Counted from the first letter of the stretch, positions 37,924 through 50,747 are shown. The stretch: DNA of 64,000 bases from Brienomyrus brachyistius (GCF_023856365.1 NC_064539.1:16257519-16321518), one strand, 5' to 3'. Numbers and translations are program-made. The notes: generated by a model not told the origin, from the letters alone.

Positions 37924-38282
37924 TCCATCCATCCATCCATTTTCCAATCCGCTTATCCTATTGGGTCGCGGGGGGTCCGGAGCCTATCCCGGAAGCAATG
38001 GGCACGAGGCTGGGAACAACCCAGGATGGGGGGCCAGCCCATCGCAGGGCACACTCACACACCATTCACTCACACATACACACCTATGGGCAATTTTGCA
38101 ACTCCAATTAGCCTCAGCATGTTTTTGGACTGTGGGGGGAAACCGGAGTACCCGGAGGAAACCCCACGACGACATGGGGAGAACATGCAAACTCCACACA
38201 CATGTGACCCAGGCGGAGATTCGAACCCAGGTACCAGAGGTGTGAGGCAACAGTGCTAACCACTGCACCACCATGCCGCCCC
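37924..38282 (-). mobile_element. Full-length tRNA-derived SINE with 12-bp target duplication
   Basis: The (CCAT)n tail is on the left and the head (cagtgctaaccactgcacca, complement of an A box) on the right. A B box complement (gattcgaaccc) lies about 50 bases in. CACGTGGAACTA flanks both sides (37912-37923 and 38283-38294), a perfect 12-bp target duplication left by LINE-type retroposition. Intactness and the perfect duplication suggest recent insertion. Open frames on both strands are incidental. Confidence 0.92.
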
Positions 38283-38309
38283 CACGTGGAACTAGATACT
38301 AGAAAGGTA

Positions 38310-39093
38310 CTGGCTGCGCAGCTTCTGCAAAGGTACTGGCTGCGCAGCTCCTGCATAGGTATTAGCTGTGCAGTTTCTGCAAAGGTACTGGCTGCGCAGC
38401 TCCTGCATAGGTATTAGCTGTGCAGCTTCTGCAAAGGTACTGGCTGCGCAGCTCCTGCAAAGGTACTGGCTGCTCAGCTCCTGCATAGGTATTAGCTGTG
38501 CAGCTTCTGCAAAGGTACTGGCTGTGCACCTTCTGCAAAGGTACTGGCTGCGCAGCTCCTGCATAGGTATTAGCTGTGCAGTTTCTGCAAAGGTACTGGC
38601 TGCGCAGCTCCTGCATAGGTATTAGCTGTGCAGCTTCTGCAAAGGTACTGGCTGCGCAGCTCCTGCAAAGGTACTGGCTGCGCAGCTCCTGCATAGGTAT
38701 TAGCTGTGCAGTTTCTGCAAAGGTACTGGCTGCGCAGCTCCTGCAAAGGTACTGGCCGTGCAGTTTCTGCAAAGGTACTGGCTGCGCAGCTCCTGCATAG
38801 GTATTAGCTGTGCAGCTTCTGCAAAGGTACTGGCTGCGCAGCTCCTGCAAAGGTACTGGCTGCGCAGCTCCTGCAAAGGTACTGGCTGCGCAGCTCCTGC
38901 AAAGGTACTGGCTGCGCAGCTCCTGCAAAGGTATTGGCTGCGCAGCTCCTGCAAAGGTACTGGCTGCGCAGCTCCTGCATAGGTATTAGCCGTGCAGCTT
39001 CTGCAAAGGTACTGGCTGCGCAGCTCCTGCAAAGGTACTGGCTGCGCAGCTCCTACAAAGGTACTGGCTGCGCAGCTCCTGCAAAGGTACTGG
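38310..39093. repeat. 26-bp minisatellite with two subtypes, about 30 copies
   Basis: Subtype A is ggtactggctgcgcagctcc-tgcaaa. Subtype B is ggtattagctgtgcagcttc-tgcaaa and follows a TGCATA variant. B units are interspersed with A in a partly regular order on the left; A dominates on the right. A units carry the perfect palindrome GCTGCGCAGC. Long open frames on both strands are artefacts. Confidence 0.95.
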
Positions 39094-39195
39094 CCGCTCC
39101 AGCCTGCTTACCCTCCCCATGACAAGCGCCTCATCTCCCGTTTCGCCTCCTCTTCCGTTTCACCTGCTGTAGGACCCAGGCAAGATGGGCTGGCA

Positions 39196-39383
39196 AGGCA
39201 GCGGCTCGAGCCCAAGCCTGCCTTATTACCGTGGCGACTGTGACCCCATCAGCATCATCATCGGCAGCGTTGCCCTTTTCATCCCAGAAAGGCTTCCTTG
39301 CAGGGGATGTTCACCCTGTGTTTTCTCACTCGCTCTCTTCGCACATGCACTTTCTCCTGGTCTTTGTGGCTTTTGTCCGAAGG
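39196..39383 (+). other. Exon-like open stretch of unknown status
   Basis: A tttcacctgctgtag acceptor-like site ends at 39174; an ATG in a good context (aagATGG) follows at 39185 and the frame stays open to a CCGAAG|GTAAAT donor-like site at about 39383. I recognise no protein. It could be an alternative first exon or chance; it does not join the known garnl3 exons by similarity. Confidence 0.15.
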
Positions 39384-39571
39384 TAAATTTCACGGCTGGG
39401 GGAGGGGCTGGGGCTGGGGTGACTTGTGCCGCAGCAGAAGGGAAGATTCTCATTAAAGGAGCATTTCAGCCGTACAAATAGCAGCGTCTCCCGGCAGTGA
39501 TAGCCTTGCTGCAGAAGGGCCTGCCACTGGTTCTGCAGGCTAATTGGAAAGCTAGAGGCAATGGGGTTGAA

Positions 39572-39626
39572 TGCTGACTAGATATGCTGACTAGATATGC
39601 TGACTAGATATGCTGACTAGATATGC
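39572..39626. repeat. 13-bp tandem repeat, 4 copies
   Basis: TGCTGACTAGATA repeated four times without mismatch. Confidence 0.95.
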
Positions 39627-39662
39627 CTTTACTTTAGTAACACAGTAGCTTCAGGTTGCCTG

Positions 39663-40904
39663 TACGGACTCTCCTCGACTTACAATGGGGTCACCTTCAG
39701 ATGAACACATCGTAAGTGGAAAACATTGTAAATTGAATATGAATATAAGATAAATAAATAAGCAAATAAGTATCTGCTGTCACTGAATTTGTAAATGTTT
39801 GGCCAAGCACCGAAAAATAACATGCAACATGTTGTTAAACGCTGTTTAAGATGTTTACGCTTTGGATCGGCAGACTGAAAACATAGCCAAATGGGTGCTA
39901 CAGTACCATCGCCCAGCACCAGTAGAAAGTATCGCACGGCGTATCGCTAGCCGGGCAACAGATCACAGCTCAAAGTATAGTGACTAGGAATGTGCATTAC
40001 TATCGTACCGTCACATCAAGTTAAAAATAAAAAAAGTCAAACCAACATTAAGTGTTGAGCATGGGGAACGCTGTTAATAGTGATAGGAGAGAATAATCAA
40101 TCACAGATAGGCCTCATACAGTATACAGGTTGTATATTTTACAGAAATTATACAATATACAGTAATAGAAGGTAATATTCTTGTCTGTTGAAATTAGGAA
40201 ACTGCTTGTATATCTAGTCCTCTGCAGCACTGCCCCATAATATAAAGATATAAAAGACTTGTAAATGTCTGGGTTTGGTTTGAGGCCCCTGATTGGCCAG
40301 TGGGTTATGAATGTATCTTTGCCACTTCCCTGCCATTGGCCAGGACCTTCCGCAACCTCATTCGCTGCTTTCCCATTGTCTGGTCCAGGCATTGGCCAAG
40401 TCAACAAACACATGTCTGCATGTTTGCATACCATGGCTGCTTTTCCTCTCAATCTCCTGTCAAGGTCTACGAACTTAGAGGTGGAGTCAAGGTAAAGGTC
40501 ATTGTTATCACTATACTTTCATTATCAGATTATATGTACTGAAAGCTCAGTATGGTAAACAGAATACCTCAGAGAGTGAGAGAAATGTGTAAAGGTACAA
40601 ACATGAGAACAGGGGGTTATTCCATGAGAGTAGCTAAAGAAAGCCAGACCTTCCTAAAAAAGTCAGACTCAGACTAGCACCAGGTCTAACTTAGCCTCAT
40701 GTTGTTCCACTAACAGCAGTTCAGCTTTAATTAATCAAGGTTCATACAAGACAGTCTTGCATTGTCTCACTTGGTTTGCACACCCAAGATATCTAAGAAG
40801 CCCCGATGAATGGATGGATCGATCAAATGAGTCGATGCTTGTACTCGTACTTGCGCAAATGGCAAATAAACCATCAGTTAATTTCGTAAGTTGAGGGAAG
40901 CTGT
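39663..40904. mobile_element. Possible Tc1/Tigger-type DNA element with CTTACGA-like ends
   Basis: The left end tacggactctcctcgactta and the complement of the right end tacagcttccctcaacttac are similar inverted repeats with TA at both borders. The left subterminal text (atgaacacatcgtaagtgga) resembles that at 57110-57190. No transposase was recognised inside. Confidence 0.35.
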
Positions 40905-42335
40905 AGACTTTTATATTTCTGGCAGATATGCAGTTCTATGTGGAAGTTTTCAATACTCAAAAGAAGTATTTAAAGCTATTAAAAGTATTTTGGGTAATAA
41001 GTGTTTACGTGCTCAGAACAAAAAACACAATCCAACATTAGAACCTATGCAAACCAAGTAATCTAAGTCAACTACTGAAATGTCCAAACCATCTGGTCCA
41101 ATCTGAATTTTGCAAAACCACTCCCAGTTTGCATGGTCAAAGTTCTTAACTACTTAGGTATAAGCAAAATAGATTCAGTAGACAAAATTTGTATACAGTC
41201 TAAGTGAAAGAAAATGTTTTGTTGATATTTGTTCAGTCCTCTTTATTGTCCTGTAGTTCAATGTTTCATTGAATACATTTTACTGTGTTGGGTAGTAGTT
41301 CTGTTGTTCTTTACCACTGGCATTGTTCATTATAGCTGCTACTGCACTGTTACCTTTGTTAAATGTAGCAACACAACCACAAGTAAAAGTCTTTCATCTC
41401 CCTGCAGATGTGTACAAGGTGAAATACCTCAGGCATTCGGCTTTTTTGTCTAATTATATCCACATATAACTAAACTACTGCAAAACATTATTAAAACTAT
41501 ACAAACACAAGATTAAAATTTGGTTTGTAAATCAATGGTTGAAATAATGTTTAATTATGGTTGATATTGTTAATGGAAAAATTAATGGATGGTATGATTA
41601 AGACTCGGTGGATTACATAATCTGCCATGCTGTATATTATCGAGGTAAACAAATGCAGTGCTTCGAGTGTGAAGAAGCTACAGGCTGCTGTGGTATTTTC
41701 AGCTTCCACTCTGGCTCCCAAAGAGTGCTGACTGTAAAAATAAGCAGAGCTTCCAGGCACCTTCTGGGTTACAAATAATGTCTGATTGTTGCAGCTTCTC
41801 TATGTGTGACATGTAACAAAGCAGTAATGACCAGAGCTGCTGTCGTTTCTGCCGCCTGCACCCGAGACGCGTGTCTCTGCATAAGCAGGGCCTTCCTCCC
41901 GCTTACCTCCCCGATGACATCAGTTATCTATTTGCAAATGCATTAATATTGATCTATTCTTTTGCCATGTAAGGTCATTTATTTCTTATGCTAAGGCCCT
42001 TGGGGAAATTATTCGTCATCTTCTAACCAGAAGGTCCATTTGTGTTTGAACAACATTTTACTACGTTCTTTGCTCCGAAATGTTACATTTAAGAGCTGAA
42101 CTGCTTCACTGTCTGCAGTTCAAACGGTGATATTTTGGGTGGCAGCAGTCCTTACCTTACAGACGATGTACAGATTGATATGGTGTGTATGGGCTGTGTA
42201 TGTTCAGTCTTTGGATTCAGCGTGACAGTGCTAAGACTCACGGGATCAGGCTCACTCACGGGATCAGATTGTGCATGACTGATATGCAGAGTGAAGAATT
42301 ACGGAGCTCCTTGCAGAAATGTTTACTGCAGAATG

Positions 42336-42430
42336 TATAGAGTGCAGAATTGAGTACAGAGTACAGAACTGAGTACTGAGTACAGAATTGAGTACAGAGT
42401 ACAGAATTAAGTACAGAGTATAGAATTGCT
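42336..42430. repeat. Tandem of about 21 bp (agaattgagtacagagtac)
   Basis: Four imperfect units of cagaattgagtacagagta type in garnl3 intron 2. The minus-strand frame across it is an artefact. Confidence 0.75.
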
Positions 42431-43095
42431 GGATCATGCATAATCAAACGTAGGAGTTCTGCAAAACAATATCTTCTTCGTGTTCCACACTTAAGAATGC
42501 TTATTCTTTATTGCCCTGGTATAATACAAAAATAAGTCTCTGGGTGTTTCCTAAAGATATTGTTTCTTGCACTAGATATTTAAATTAACAGGAGTTTGCC
42601 TGAACAGTATTTGTCCGAATGAATATTCATGCTGATGTATGACTTCTTAATAAGTATGGATTTGATTAATTAATTGAAAGTGCCTGAGTAGGATCTCTGG
42701 TAAATTTATTATCCTCTCTGTCTGACTGAATTTCCAGTTCACTGTGGTTTGATGAGTAGCTACTGTTGCATAAATTCACTTAATACCGATTGCATTTCCT
42801 GTGTAAGACAATACAAAGAAGTCAAAGTAATTGCGATTCGGTGTTCTAAGCATGGTGCTAATTAGCAACTGACCAAATAAGTTCACTCTACATTACATTT
42901 GCCCTCGTTATCGATATTTATGGCTGCATTTGCTTGTCCCTCAGGTGTGAGCTGGAAAAATGCTCTTGCTAATGGGGAAAAGAAATTCCAGGGCTGAAAT
43001 AAAGACGCTTCATATATTTCAGCTGAAAAGCTTTGATGCAGCTAATTATCCTCCTGCTTGTCATAGTCAGTTTCTGACAGATTCAGCTGGTCACA

Positions 43096-43164
43096 TGACA
43101 TCATGCTGAGTAGCAGCTAAAGATGACATCATGCTGAGTAGCAGATAGAGATGACATCATGCTG
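43096..43164. repeat. 28-bp tandem repeat carrying TGACATCA
   Basis: Two full units and one partial unit start at 43096, 43124 and 43152. Each opens with TGACATCATGCTG, one base from the TGACGTCA cAMP-response element. Confidence 0.85.
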
Positions 43165-43903
43165 CCAGGGGGCCCAGATATATTTGGGAAGGGATCTTCG
43201 TCTGTATCATTACACATCTTCCATACCAGACGACCTTCAATAATACTGCATACTGAGAGTCTGAGGTATTACGTTTAAGGCAGTTACTCTTGGCAGTTAC
43301 TGTTTGCTGCAGTAAATGAACGTGAAGAGAACAGGGAAGTTAAACACAGGCTTTGCATATAACTGACAGTTTGTCTGTGCAACAATTAGTCCTGGTGCCT
43401 GTCACCCTGTCATGGAACCAGGCCATTTTCTACTGAAGTTCCACGGCGGGGGGGCTGTTGGACTATAGAGACAGAAATAAAATGGCTCCATCCACCGCTA
43501 TCTTCAGGCTTGCCGCCCTTCCCCCCCCCACACCACCCAACCTGTTTCCTGTGCACCCCTCCAGCAGGTGATACAGGCACCCTTGAAGACGGAGTAATTA
43601 CTGCTGCTAGTCTTATCAGCAGTGTTTATATGGCTAAAAGACGAGGGACGGCTCCAGAGGGACAAGCAGAAGCCATGAGCAAATTATTTTTTTCTCTTTT
43701 CCCTTTTCTGCCCCCCCACCTCCTCATTTATCACCAGCAGTTTATTGTCTCTTTGTGAAAGCAGAGAGCTCGGGTTGCTGTACGGCCCCCATACGAGTCC
43801 TTATTCTGGATGGACATCCCTGGTACCTCAAGAGTGTTTGCTGCTAGGAACTGGAGTGAAGCCTAAAGATGCATGAATGGTGAAAGTGCACTGCTCTTTA
43901 AAT

Positions 43904-44065
43904 CAGTGGTAAGCAAATCCGATCCTGCAGTGCTGGTATCCAGCAGGTTTTCCGTCCTACCTGAGTTACTCTCTGCCTGAGATCAACTGTGGTTCATCAG
44001 AGACCAGGCAGGATGGAAAACCTGCTGGATACCGGCACTCCTGGATCAGGGTTCCCTCCGACCTA
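43904..44065. mobile_element. hAT-like MITE
   Basis: The arms gatcctgcagtgctggtatc...cagcaggttttcc and ggaaaacctgctggataccg...cactcctggatc are inverted repeats. The flanks ctttaaat (43896-43903) and atttaaat (44066-44073) agree at seven of eight positions. The extreme termini are diverged. Confidence 0.7.
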
Positions 44066-44998
44066 ATTTAAATCCATGCCCTTAATAGATGGTCTGTTTT
44101 GTTTATGTATGTTATGGAGGAATCAGATGAGAATTGATGCATATTCAGCCTGCATGACAGCAGCCTCTGATTGATTGTATGAATGAACGACGGCAGCCAT
44201 TCTGCACCAGTATATTCAGCACACAGCAGCTAAGGTGGGGAGGGGAGAATTCACAAGTTAGACACAGGGCCAGAGTGGGCAGTTTTAGCCAGTATGTCGG
44301 GGAGCCACCCCTAAGGGCAAAACATGGTGGGGGGGTGAGGTCTCTAACCATTTAGGGGGAGGCATGAATATTGGGGGGTTGTATGGGCTGGTTTTCAATA
44401 CTGGGGTGGTTTCAACCTCCCCATCCCCTCATAATCTATACCCATGACCACCCCCACACTTTCTAAGGATGTCCAGAGATCTTTTATGACCCCAGGGAGT
44501 CAGGACTTCGGTTTTACATCTAATCCAAAGGATGGCACCGTTTGTACAGCACAGTGTTCCCATCCCTGCACTGCGGTCCACACTGACCACAGGAGTGGCT
44601 AACCTGTCAGCCACACCAACACTGGGTAGGCCCAAACCTGCTTAGTGTCACATGGATTACCTAGTCTGACCTGCAGGTGGTCTGGCTTTCCTGCTGCTGC
44701 CCATTATAGGATGGGCTTGCAGACCTGCTGGCCAAATACCTTAGTGTGATATAGGTGTGATATTTCAAAGGTGATTAGTGGTTGGACCTGCTGGGATGTG
44801 CACACGCAGCAAAATAAATATATAAGTGGATATAAGTGCATCTGGCATCCCATCTAGAATATGGCCTTCCTCGAACCCTGTGCTTCCTGGGACGGACTCA
44901 AAATCACCACCAATAGATAAGTGGTTTTTGATGAACGTATGCAAGAGCAAGTTGTTTAATACAATTAATCATGATTATGACCATGCACAGGTATGGAC

Positions 44999-46204
44999 AA
45001 GCACACAGACTCACATGCATAGCCAAGGTTAGCACAGACCCACGCATAGCCAAGGTTAGCACAGGCTCATACGCATAGCCAAGGTTAGCACAGACACACG
45101 CATAGCCATGGATAGCACAGGCATGCACACAGACACACATGCATAGCCAAGGTTAGCACAGGCTCATACACATAGCCAAGGTTAGCACAGACCCATCCAT
45201 AGCCAAGGTTAGCACAGGCATGCACACAGACACACATGCATAGCCAAGGTTAGCACAGGCTCATACGCATAGCCAAGGTTAGCACAGGCTCATACACATA
45301 GCCAAGGTTAGCACAGACCCATGCATAGCCAAGGTTAGCACAGACTCACACGCATAGCCAAGGTTAGCACAGGCATGCACACAGACACACATGCATAGCC
45401 AAGGTTAGCACAGACACACGCATAGCCATGGATAGCACAGGCATGCACACAGACACACATGCGTAGCCAAGGTTAGCACAGGCTCATAAACATAGCCAAG
45501 GTTAGCACAGACCCATCCATAGCCAAGGTTAGCACAGGCATGCACACAGACACACATGCATAGCCAAGGTTAGCACAGGCTCATACGCATAGCCAAGGTT
45601 AGCACAGGCATGCACACAGACACACATGCATAGCCAAGGTTAGCACAGGCTCATACGCATAGCCAAGGTTAGCACAGGCTCATACACATAGCCAAGGTTA
45701 GCACAGACCCATGCATAGCCAAGGTTAGCACAGACTCACACGCATAGCCAAGGTTAGCACAGGCATGCACACAGACACACATGCATAGCCAAGGTTAGCA
45801 CAGGCTCATACGCATAGCCAAGGTTAGCACAGACTCATGCATAGCCAAGGTTAGCACAGACCCATGCATAGCCAAGGTTAGCACAGACTCACACGCATAG
45901 CCAAGGTTAGCACAGACTCACACGCATAGCCAAGGTTAGCACAGACTCACACGCATAGCCAAGGTTAGCACAGACTCACACGCATAGCCAAGGTTAGCAG
46001 GACATGCACACAGACGCACTTGCATAGCCAAGGTTAGCAGGACATGCACACAGACGCACTTGCATAGCCAAGGTTAGCAGGACATGCACACAGACGCACT
46101 TGCATAGCCAAGGTTAGCAGGACATGCACACAGACGCACTTGCATAGCCAAGGTTAGCAGGACATGCACACAGACGCACTTGCATAGCCAAGGTTAGCAC
46201 AGAC
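44999..46204. repeat. Complex minisatellite with 29-bp and 40-bp units and higher-order structure
   Basis: Dozens of units share the core agccaaggttagcac(a) and differ in spacer (actcacacgcat, ctcatacgcat, gcatgcacacagacacacatg). Multi-unit blocks are themselves duplicated: 45215-45380 and 45610-45770 have the same order of variants. The right end is five identical 40-bp units (45996-46195) with the spacer gacatgcacacagacgcact. Confidence 0.95.
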
Positions 46205-47104
46205 GCACGCATACGGGCAGCCTGGACCACATAACGAGTTGCCTCATTGCTGTTTGCATGCTAAATATGTCTCGGATCCACTGTGGCGTTTGAGAGTTAG
46301 CATTGCTGTATGAGGACAGGGCAGAGGAAGCGCCATGTCTTATCAGACATGAGGAAAGCGAAGAAGCACGCAGGGACCTCGGGGCACTGCATTTCACTCC
46401 TTTTATTGCATCTTAGTATTGCTGAGTACTTACAAAAATTTTACATCGACTGCATTTTGCCCCTGCTGAGAGGTGACGCAACTTCTCACATATGGCTGGG
46501 CTTCAGGTTAAACAGAATTGTTTTGATCAAGCTGCAGATCAGCAGTGCAGTTCAAATGCAAGAGCTTATTCCACTGATTTGCTTCACAGCTTAATTAGCT
46601 CTGTCTGTTTCATACTGTCGGCATTTGAAGACTTAAAATATTTCTCCTTTAATTAAAAAAATATTCAATTTGACCGGAGCATTTTTGGGTAAATTACACT
46701 GGCAAGCAGCAGTAAGATTGGAACACTGCTTCACCCCCCCCCCCCCCACAGTGGGTGTGATTATGATTACATTGTCACTGTCTGATTCCATTTCCTGTAA
46801 CTCACCTTACTGGGTGCCCTGGTAGTCCCACCCAGTGTGAGCACTGAAGCATCATTTCTCCCACCAGATGTACAGTCCACCGTTCTGCGTCAAAACTTTC
46901 CCCATCAAGGGTTTTATATATACTGGGGTTGGCATAAGAAATTAAATGTGAATTTAAATGGGAGTTTTGGGAAAGCTGTAGGTGACAAAAAAAGCCAGCA
47001 GATGACACACAAAAAGTTTAGTGACTCATAAATGCATTAAATATATGTACAGTGCTGGTTTGGAGGATGCCAAGCGTGTTTACGGCAGCCTCTGATGTGA
47101 TATC

Positions 47105-47150
47105 TCGCAGTGAACTTGCAGTGATCTCGCAGTGATCTCGCAGTGAACTT
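47105..47150. repeat. Short tandem of GCAGTGATCTC
   Basis: Three to four imperfect units of about 11-12 bases in garnl3 intron 2. Confidence 0.6.
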
Positions 47151-48067
47151 TTTATCTCGCGTCTCTCTTATCTTTTTACTTTGCTTCATTCGACTCGCAT
47201 GCTCACTTTGCTCGCCGAAAAACATTTTCCATGGTTTGTTTCTGAGGGGTCTGCATCTCTAGCCCCCGCGATGTGGAAGGGATGATTGAGTTTTTGATAG
47301 TTTTAACCTATTATGTATATGCTGTGTCCTCCTTGTGTAAATCGCCACCTACAGTAAGCAGGTCTTGAGCCAAACTGTAGTGGCAGCCTATAGATCTGGA
47401 AATCCTCAACCTTCATGCCTGGGCAGTGTAATCAACAGCTTGTCTCAAACCTTTATAAGCTCTACCACTGACACACACCCATTGGCACCGACAGACCTTA
47501 TATATTTCGTAAAAAAAGAAAAGAAAAAATAAATAAATAAAATGAATGAGTCCTCCTCCGCCCAGAGGTGAGATGCAGCCTGTCACCTTTGTGATAGTCA
47601 CTGCGGGAATTCATGACATCAAGTTACATACCAGCACGGTCTATCTCCTGCTCTGTTAGGCAACATTCTGTCTTAATGTTTTATACAGATGATTTCAGAA
47701 AGACATTCTGAGACAGTAATTATAGTGTTGTATGTGTTACTGTGCTGGTCATGATCATTTGGTACAGATACTGAGCACTGTATGAAATAAAAGAAAGACT
47801 TGTTCTAGCATCCTGTTGAGTTTTGTTTGTTCTGTACCTGCAAGGGTCGTTTTGCTATGGACACGTCTGTCTCACAGCTACGGCATTTAACTTGTCAAAA
47901 CCCACACTTTCAGCTCACAGCTTTTCCCCATTGGTTAGCTGTCTGAAACTAAACTGCATCATTTTGCAGTGTATGGGTATGGTGATGGAACCTGAGAATA
48001 CCTTGAACTGAGTCATTTCATGTAGGCCAGGCTTTCAGATAAATAAATTAACTAGCCCTTAGGTTTA

Positions 48068-48140
48068 GGGGCAGTGTGTGTCCTAGCAGGCTGAACCTAT
48101 GCGCCTGTGATTGCAAGGTTGCTGGTTTAAGCCTTGTAAT
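48068..48140 (+). mobile_element. tRNA-derived SINE head fragment
   Basis: The A-box-like TGTCCTAGCAGG (48079-48090) is followed by the B-box-like GCTGGTTTAAGCC (48121-48133) at tRNA spacing. The body is missing. Confidence 0.55.
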
Positions 48141-49597
48141 TGTTATTATTGTACTTTAGAAATCTGTGCACCTTGCCACTTAACAGAAAACATTGCTCTT
48201 AATTAATGCAGTGATGTCATATGGTGAAAACTGTGATTGGTTGAAGAAGTGAAGCACAAGCCCCTCTCTTATTGGTCCAGGGACGTGCTCCTCCACCGTT
48301 AAGCCTTTTAGATTGGTGATGTGCCTTGTTTTATCTATGTCATATAGTTTGAGGAGTGTCTTCACATTTTTCATATTTTTCCACCGAAATTTTACTCCAC
48401 TATCCTGAAGTACTTTAAAGAGTCTTTCTACCTCTGCTGCAGTATCAATATCTTGAATCTCGCGCCAACCAAATTTATTTTATTGCTCATTGATTCCTAA
48501 AATGAGTTTCAAGATCTAGTTTAGAAAATGTAGGTGAACTACACACTGGTCCTTGGGGGTCATTTACTGAGTAGAAAAAATCCAGTTACCTTGCAGTGAC
48601 CCTCTCTCCCCAAGGCTGTCTGGGAAGCTCTTCTGACAGACATCACTACAGATGAACTTAGGGCTCGGTCTTATCTCAGGCTGCCTTATTATCATACCAT
48701 TCCAATCTGCAGGGTTATATCGTTTGCATCCATCCGTCATCTCAGTTTAGACATTGTTCAGTGATGAACCCAGACAGCTTCCAGTTCAGCTTCAGATGCC
48801 AGATAATGATAGATTATGTTAATGAAATGAGTACTTTTTGTCATAGAAAACCACGTTATATTTAAATGTTAAACTGCTTAATTCTTCTGAGAAATAGATA
48901 TTTTGTGCTCTATATTGTTCAGTTCCGAGAAGCATAGACCATTGAACATTCTAGCAATTTGTATGCATTCTTTTTTATTTTGTTTATTGAATAGTAAACG
49001 AACTAGCCATTGAACTCAAGTAACTGGCTGATGAACTATGAACACTTCTTCATCGCATTACGAATTCGTCTGTGGTCTTTATATTGTACATTTTATTTTT
49101 TCCAAACATCATCACCATTAGATGCAGCTTTCAGGTATTTACTATATTTAAAAAACATGCATGTTAGTAATTCCGCATGTTTATTTGACTAAAACATTAA
49201 CTTAAATAAAGATTATTAACATGTTAAATTAACAGTAACATACAGTTTTTTTGTATCCAGTTTTTATTGATAAGCTTAATATGTACTTATGTAAAGAATT
49301 TAGTATTATATACAATAGTAGTATGAATGAAGTAGGATAATATTATGAAATGGAAATTTCAGCTAGGTCAGGTATGTGGGTGATCCTCGTGATTCTGGCA
49401 GAAAAGTCAAAGAAGTCCTCCCACACACCTTTGATTTCATATTATCTGTATCCAGAAACAAACAGATACGTGTATCTTCATTCTTCTATGTATATGACTG
49501 CAGGCCTAATGCTGGCTGCACTTGGACTGAAAGTTATGAATCGTGTCGAGGTATAAAATTGAATATCATACACTACAGCGCTGGGACTGCAGCACAT

Positions 49598-49674
49598 TTA
49601 GGGTTAGAGTTAGGGTTAGGGTTAGGTAGGGTTAGAGTTAGGGTTAGGGTTAGGATTAGGTAGGGTTAGGGTTA
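49598..49674 (+). repeat. Interstitial telomere-like (TTAGGG)n array
   Basis: About twelve TTAGGG-type units with TTAGAG, TTAGGT and TTAGGA variants. A longer unit (gggttagagttagggttagg...) occurs twice, so the array was itself duplicated. Confidence 0.9.
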
Positions 49675-50509
49675 CAGCAGGGGAGGCAGACATTTATTTC
49701 TAAGAGTCATATAACAAAAATTTGGCAGTGGTATGCATGTATTTGAGGGTAGGATTTCTTGAGTCACACTGCTGTCAGTCCTGCTCAGTTCCTCGTGTCC
49801 CTGTGTGGTTTCATGTGGCACCTGGGGTTGCCTCTTCAGTGACATTGACACCAGAGGAGGCGCATTCAGCAGGGTTTGGGTGCTGTGTCATCACATAGTG
49901 GGTTCCTAGCATGTCAAAAGGAATTTTCAGTAAATCTGGCAACTTTTGAAATTTGAGATGAAATTTCTTTTTAGCAAAGAAAACGTGATAGTGTCATGAT
50001 TGCATCATGTTAGAAAAATCAATTACTTGGTGAGGACAAATTGTAAGCATTACAGTGCTCCAACCCCAGTAGCCTTAAAAGCAGTGACTTCCCTCCTCAA
50101 ACCTATGTCATGGACAGCAGTGAATTCCTTCCTCAAATCTCAGCAGTGGATAGCAGTGAAGGTTGTTGTTCCACAAAACTGAATTTTCAGATTGCTCCCT
50201 TTAACCTCTTGTGACTCATTAATGCCTCAGCAACAGATGAAGAAATTGTTGAATGTTTGGTGTTTAACCTCTTTTCTTCTAAAGCCAGACCTCCCTGGTC
50301 GCCACCACTAGCTGACAGGATGTTAATTGGAGGTGAAATATGACTGTCGGATGTCTGCAAGACAGCGGAGGGTCATAAATTATCAGGGGAGGAGAGCTGT
50401 TACAACAGAACAGCCAGCACAGCGCTGCCTTGTAAATGTCACTGTTTGTTTTAAGACTGGTTTATTGCTGCATTCTCATATAAACAATTATTTTCAATCT
50501 CCCCACAGC

Positions 50510-50747
50510 CAGGGCCGTAGCCAGCTATGACATCACCAAGGTCCAGACCTCGGGAATTTGTTAAGACCTAAATTTTAAGCAAAATATTCACCTAAATAAA
50601 AAATCAGACTATCTTTACATTTCGCATAACAAATTACTTAAAAAAATAAACAGCTTATGAAGGGGACAGTATCAATAATGTTGATTGACTCACCCCCCAC
50701 CCCCAGGTCCCAGACCTCGCTGTTTGTCACAGCCTGGCTATGGCCCG
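50510..50747. mobile_element. hAT-like MITE with perfect 8-bp target duplication
   Basis: The left end CAGGGCCGTAGCC and the complement of the right end CGGGCCATAGCC are inverted repeats; further in, gtccagacctcg and cagacctcgc recur in related form. CCCACAGC flanks both sides exactly (50502-50509 and 50748-50755). Confidence 0.85.

Noticed and set aside
38292..39032. Long repetitive open frames on both strands
   Set aside because: They are produced by the stop-free 26-bp minisatellite; the protein is only the array translated, with no splice or start context.
44999..46204. CRISPR array
   Set aside because: Spacers are themselves repeated and the sequence is in a vertebrate intron; it is a minisatellite.
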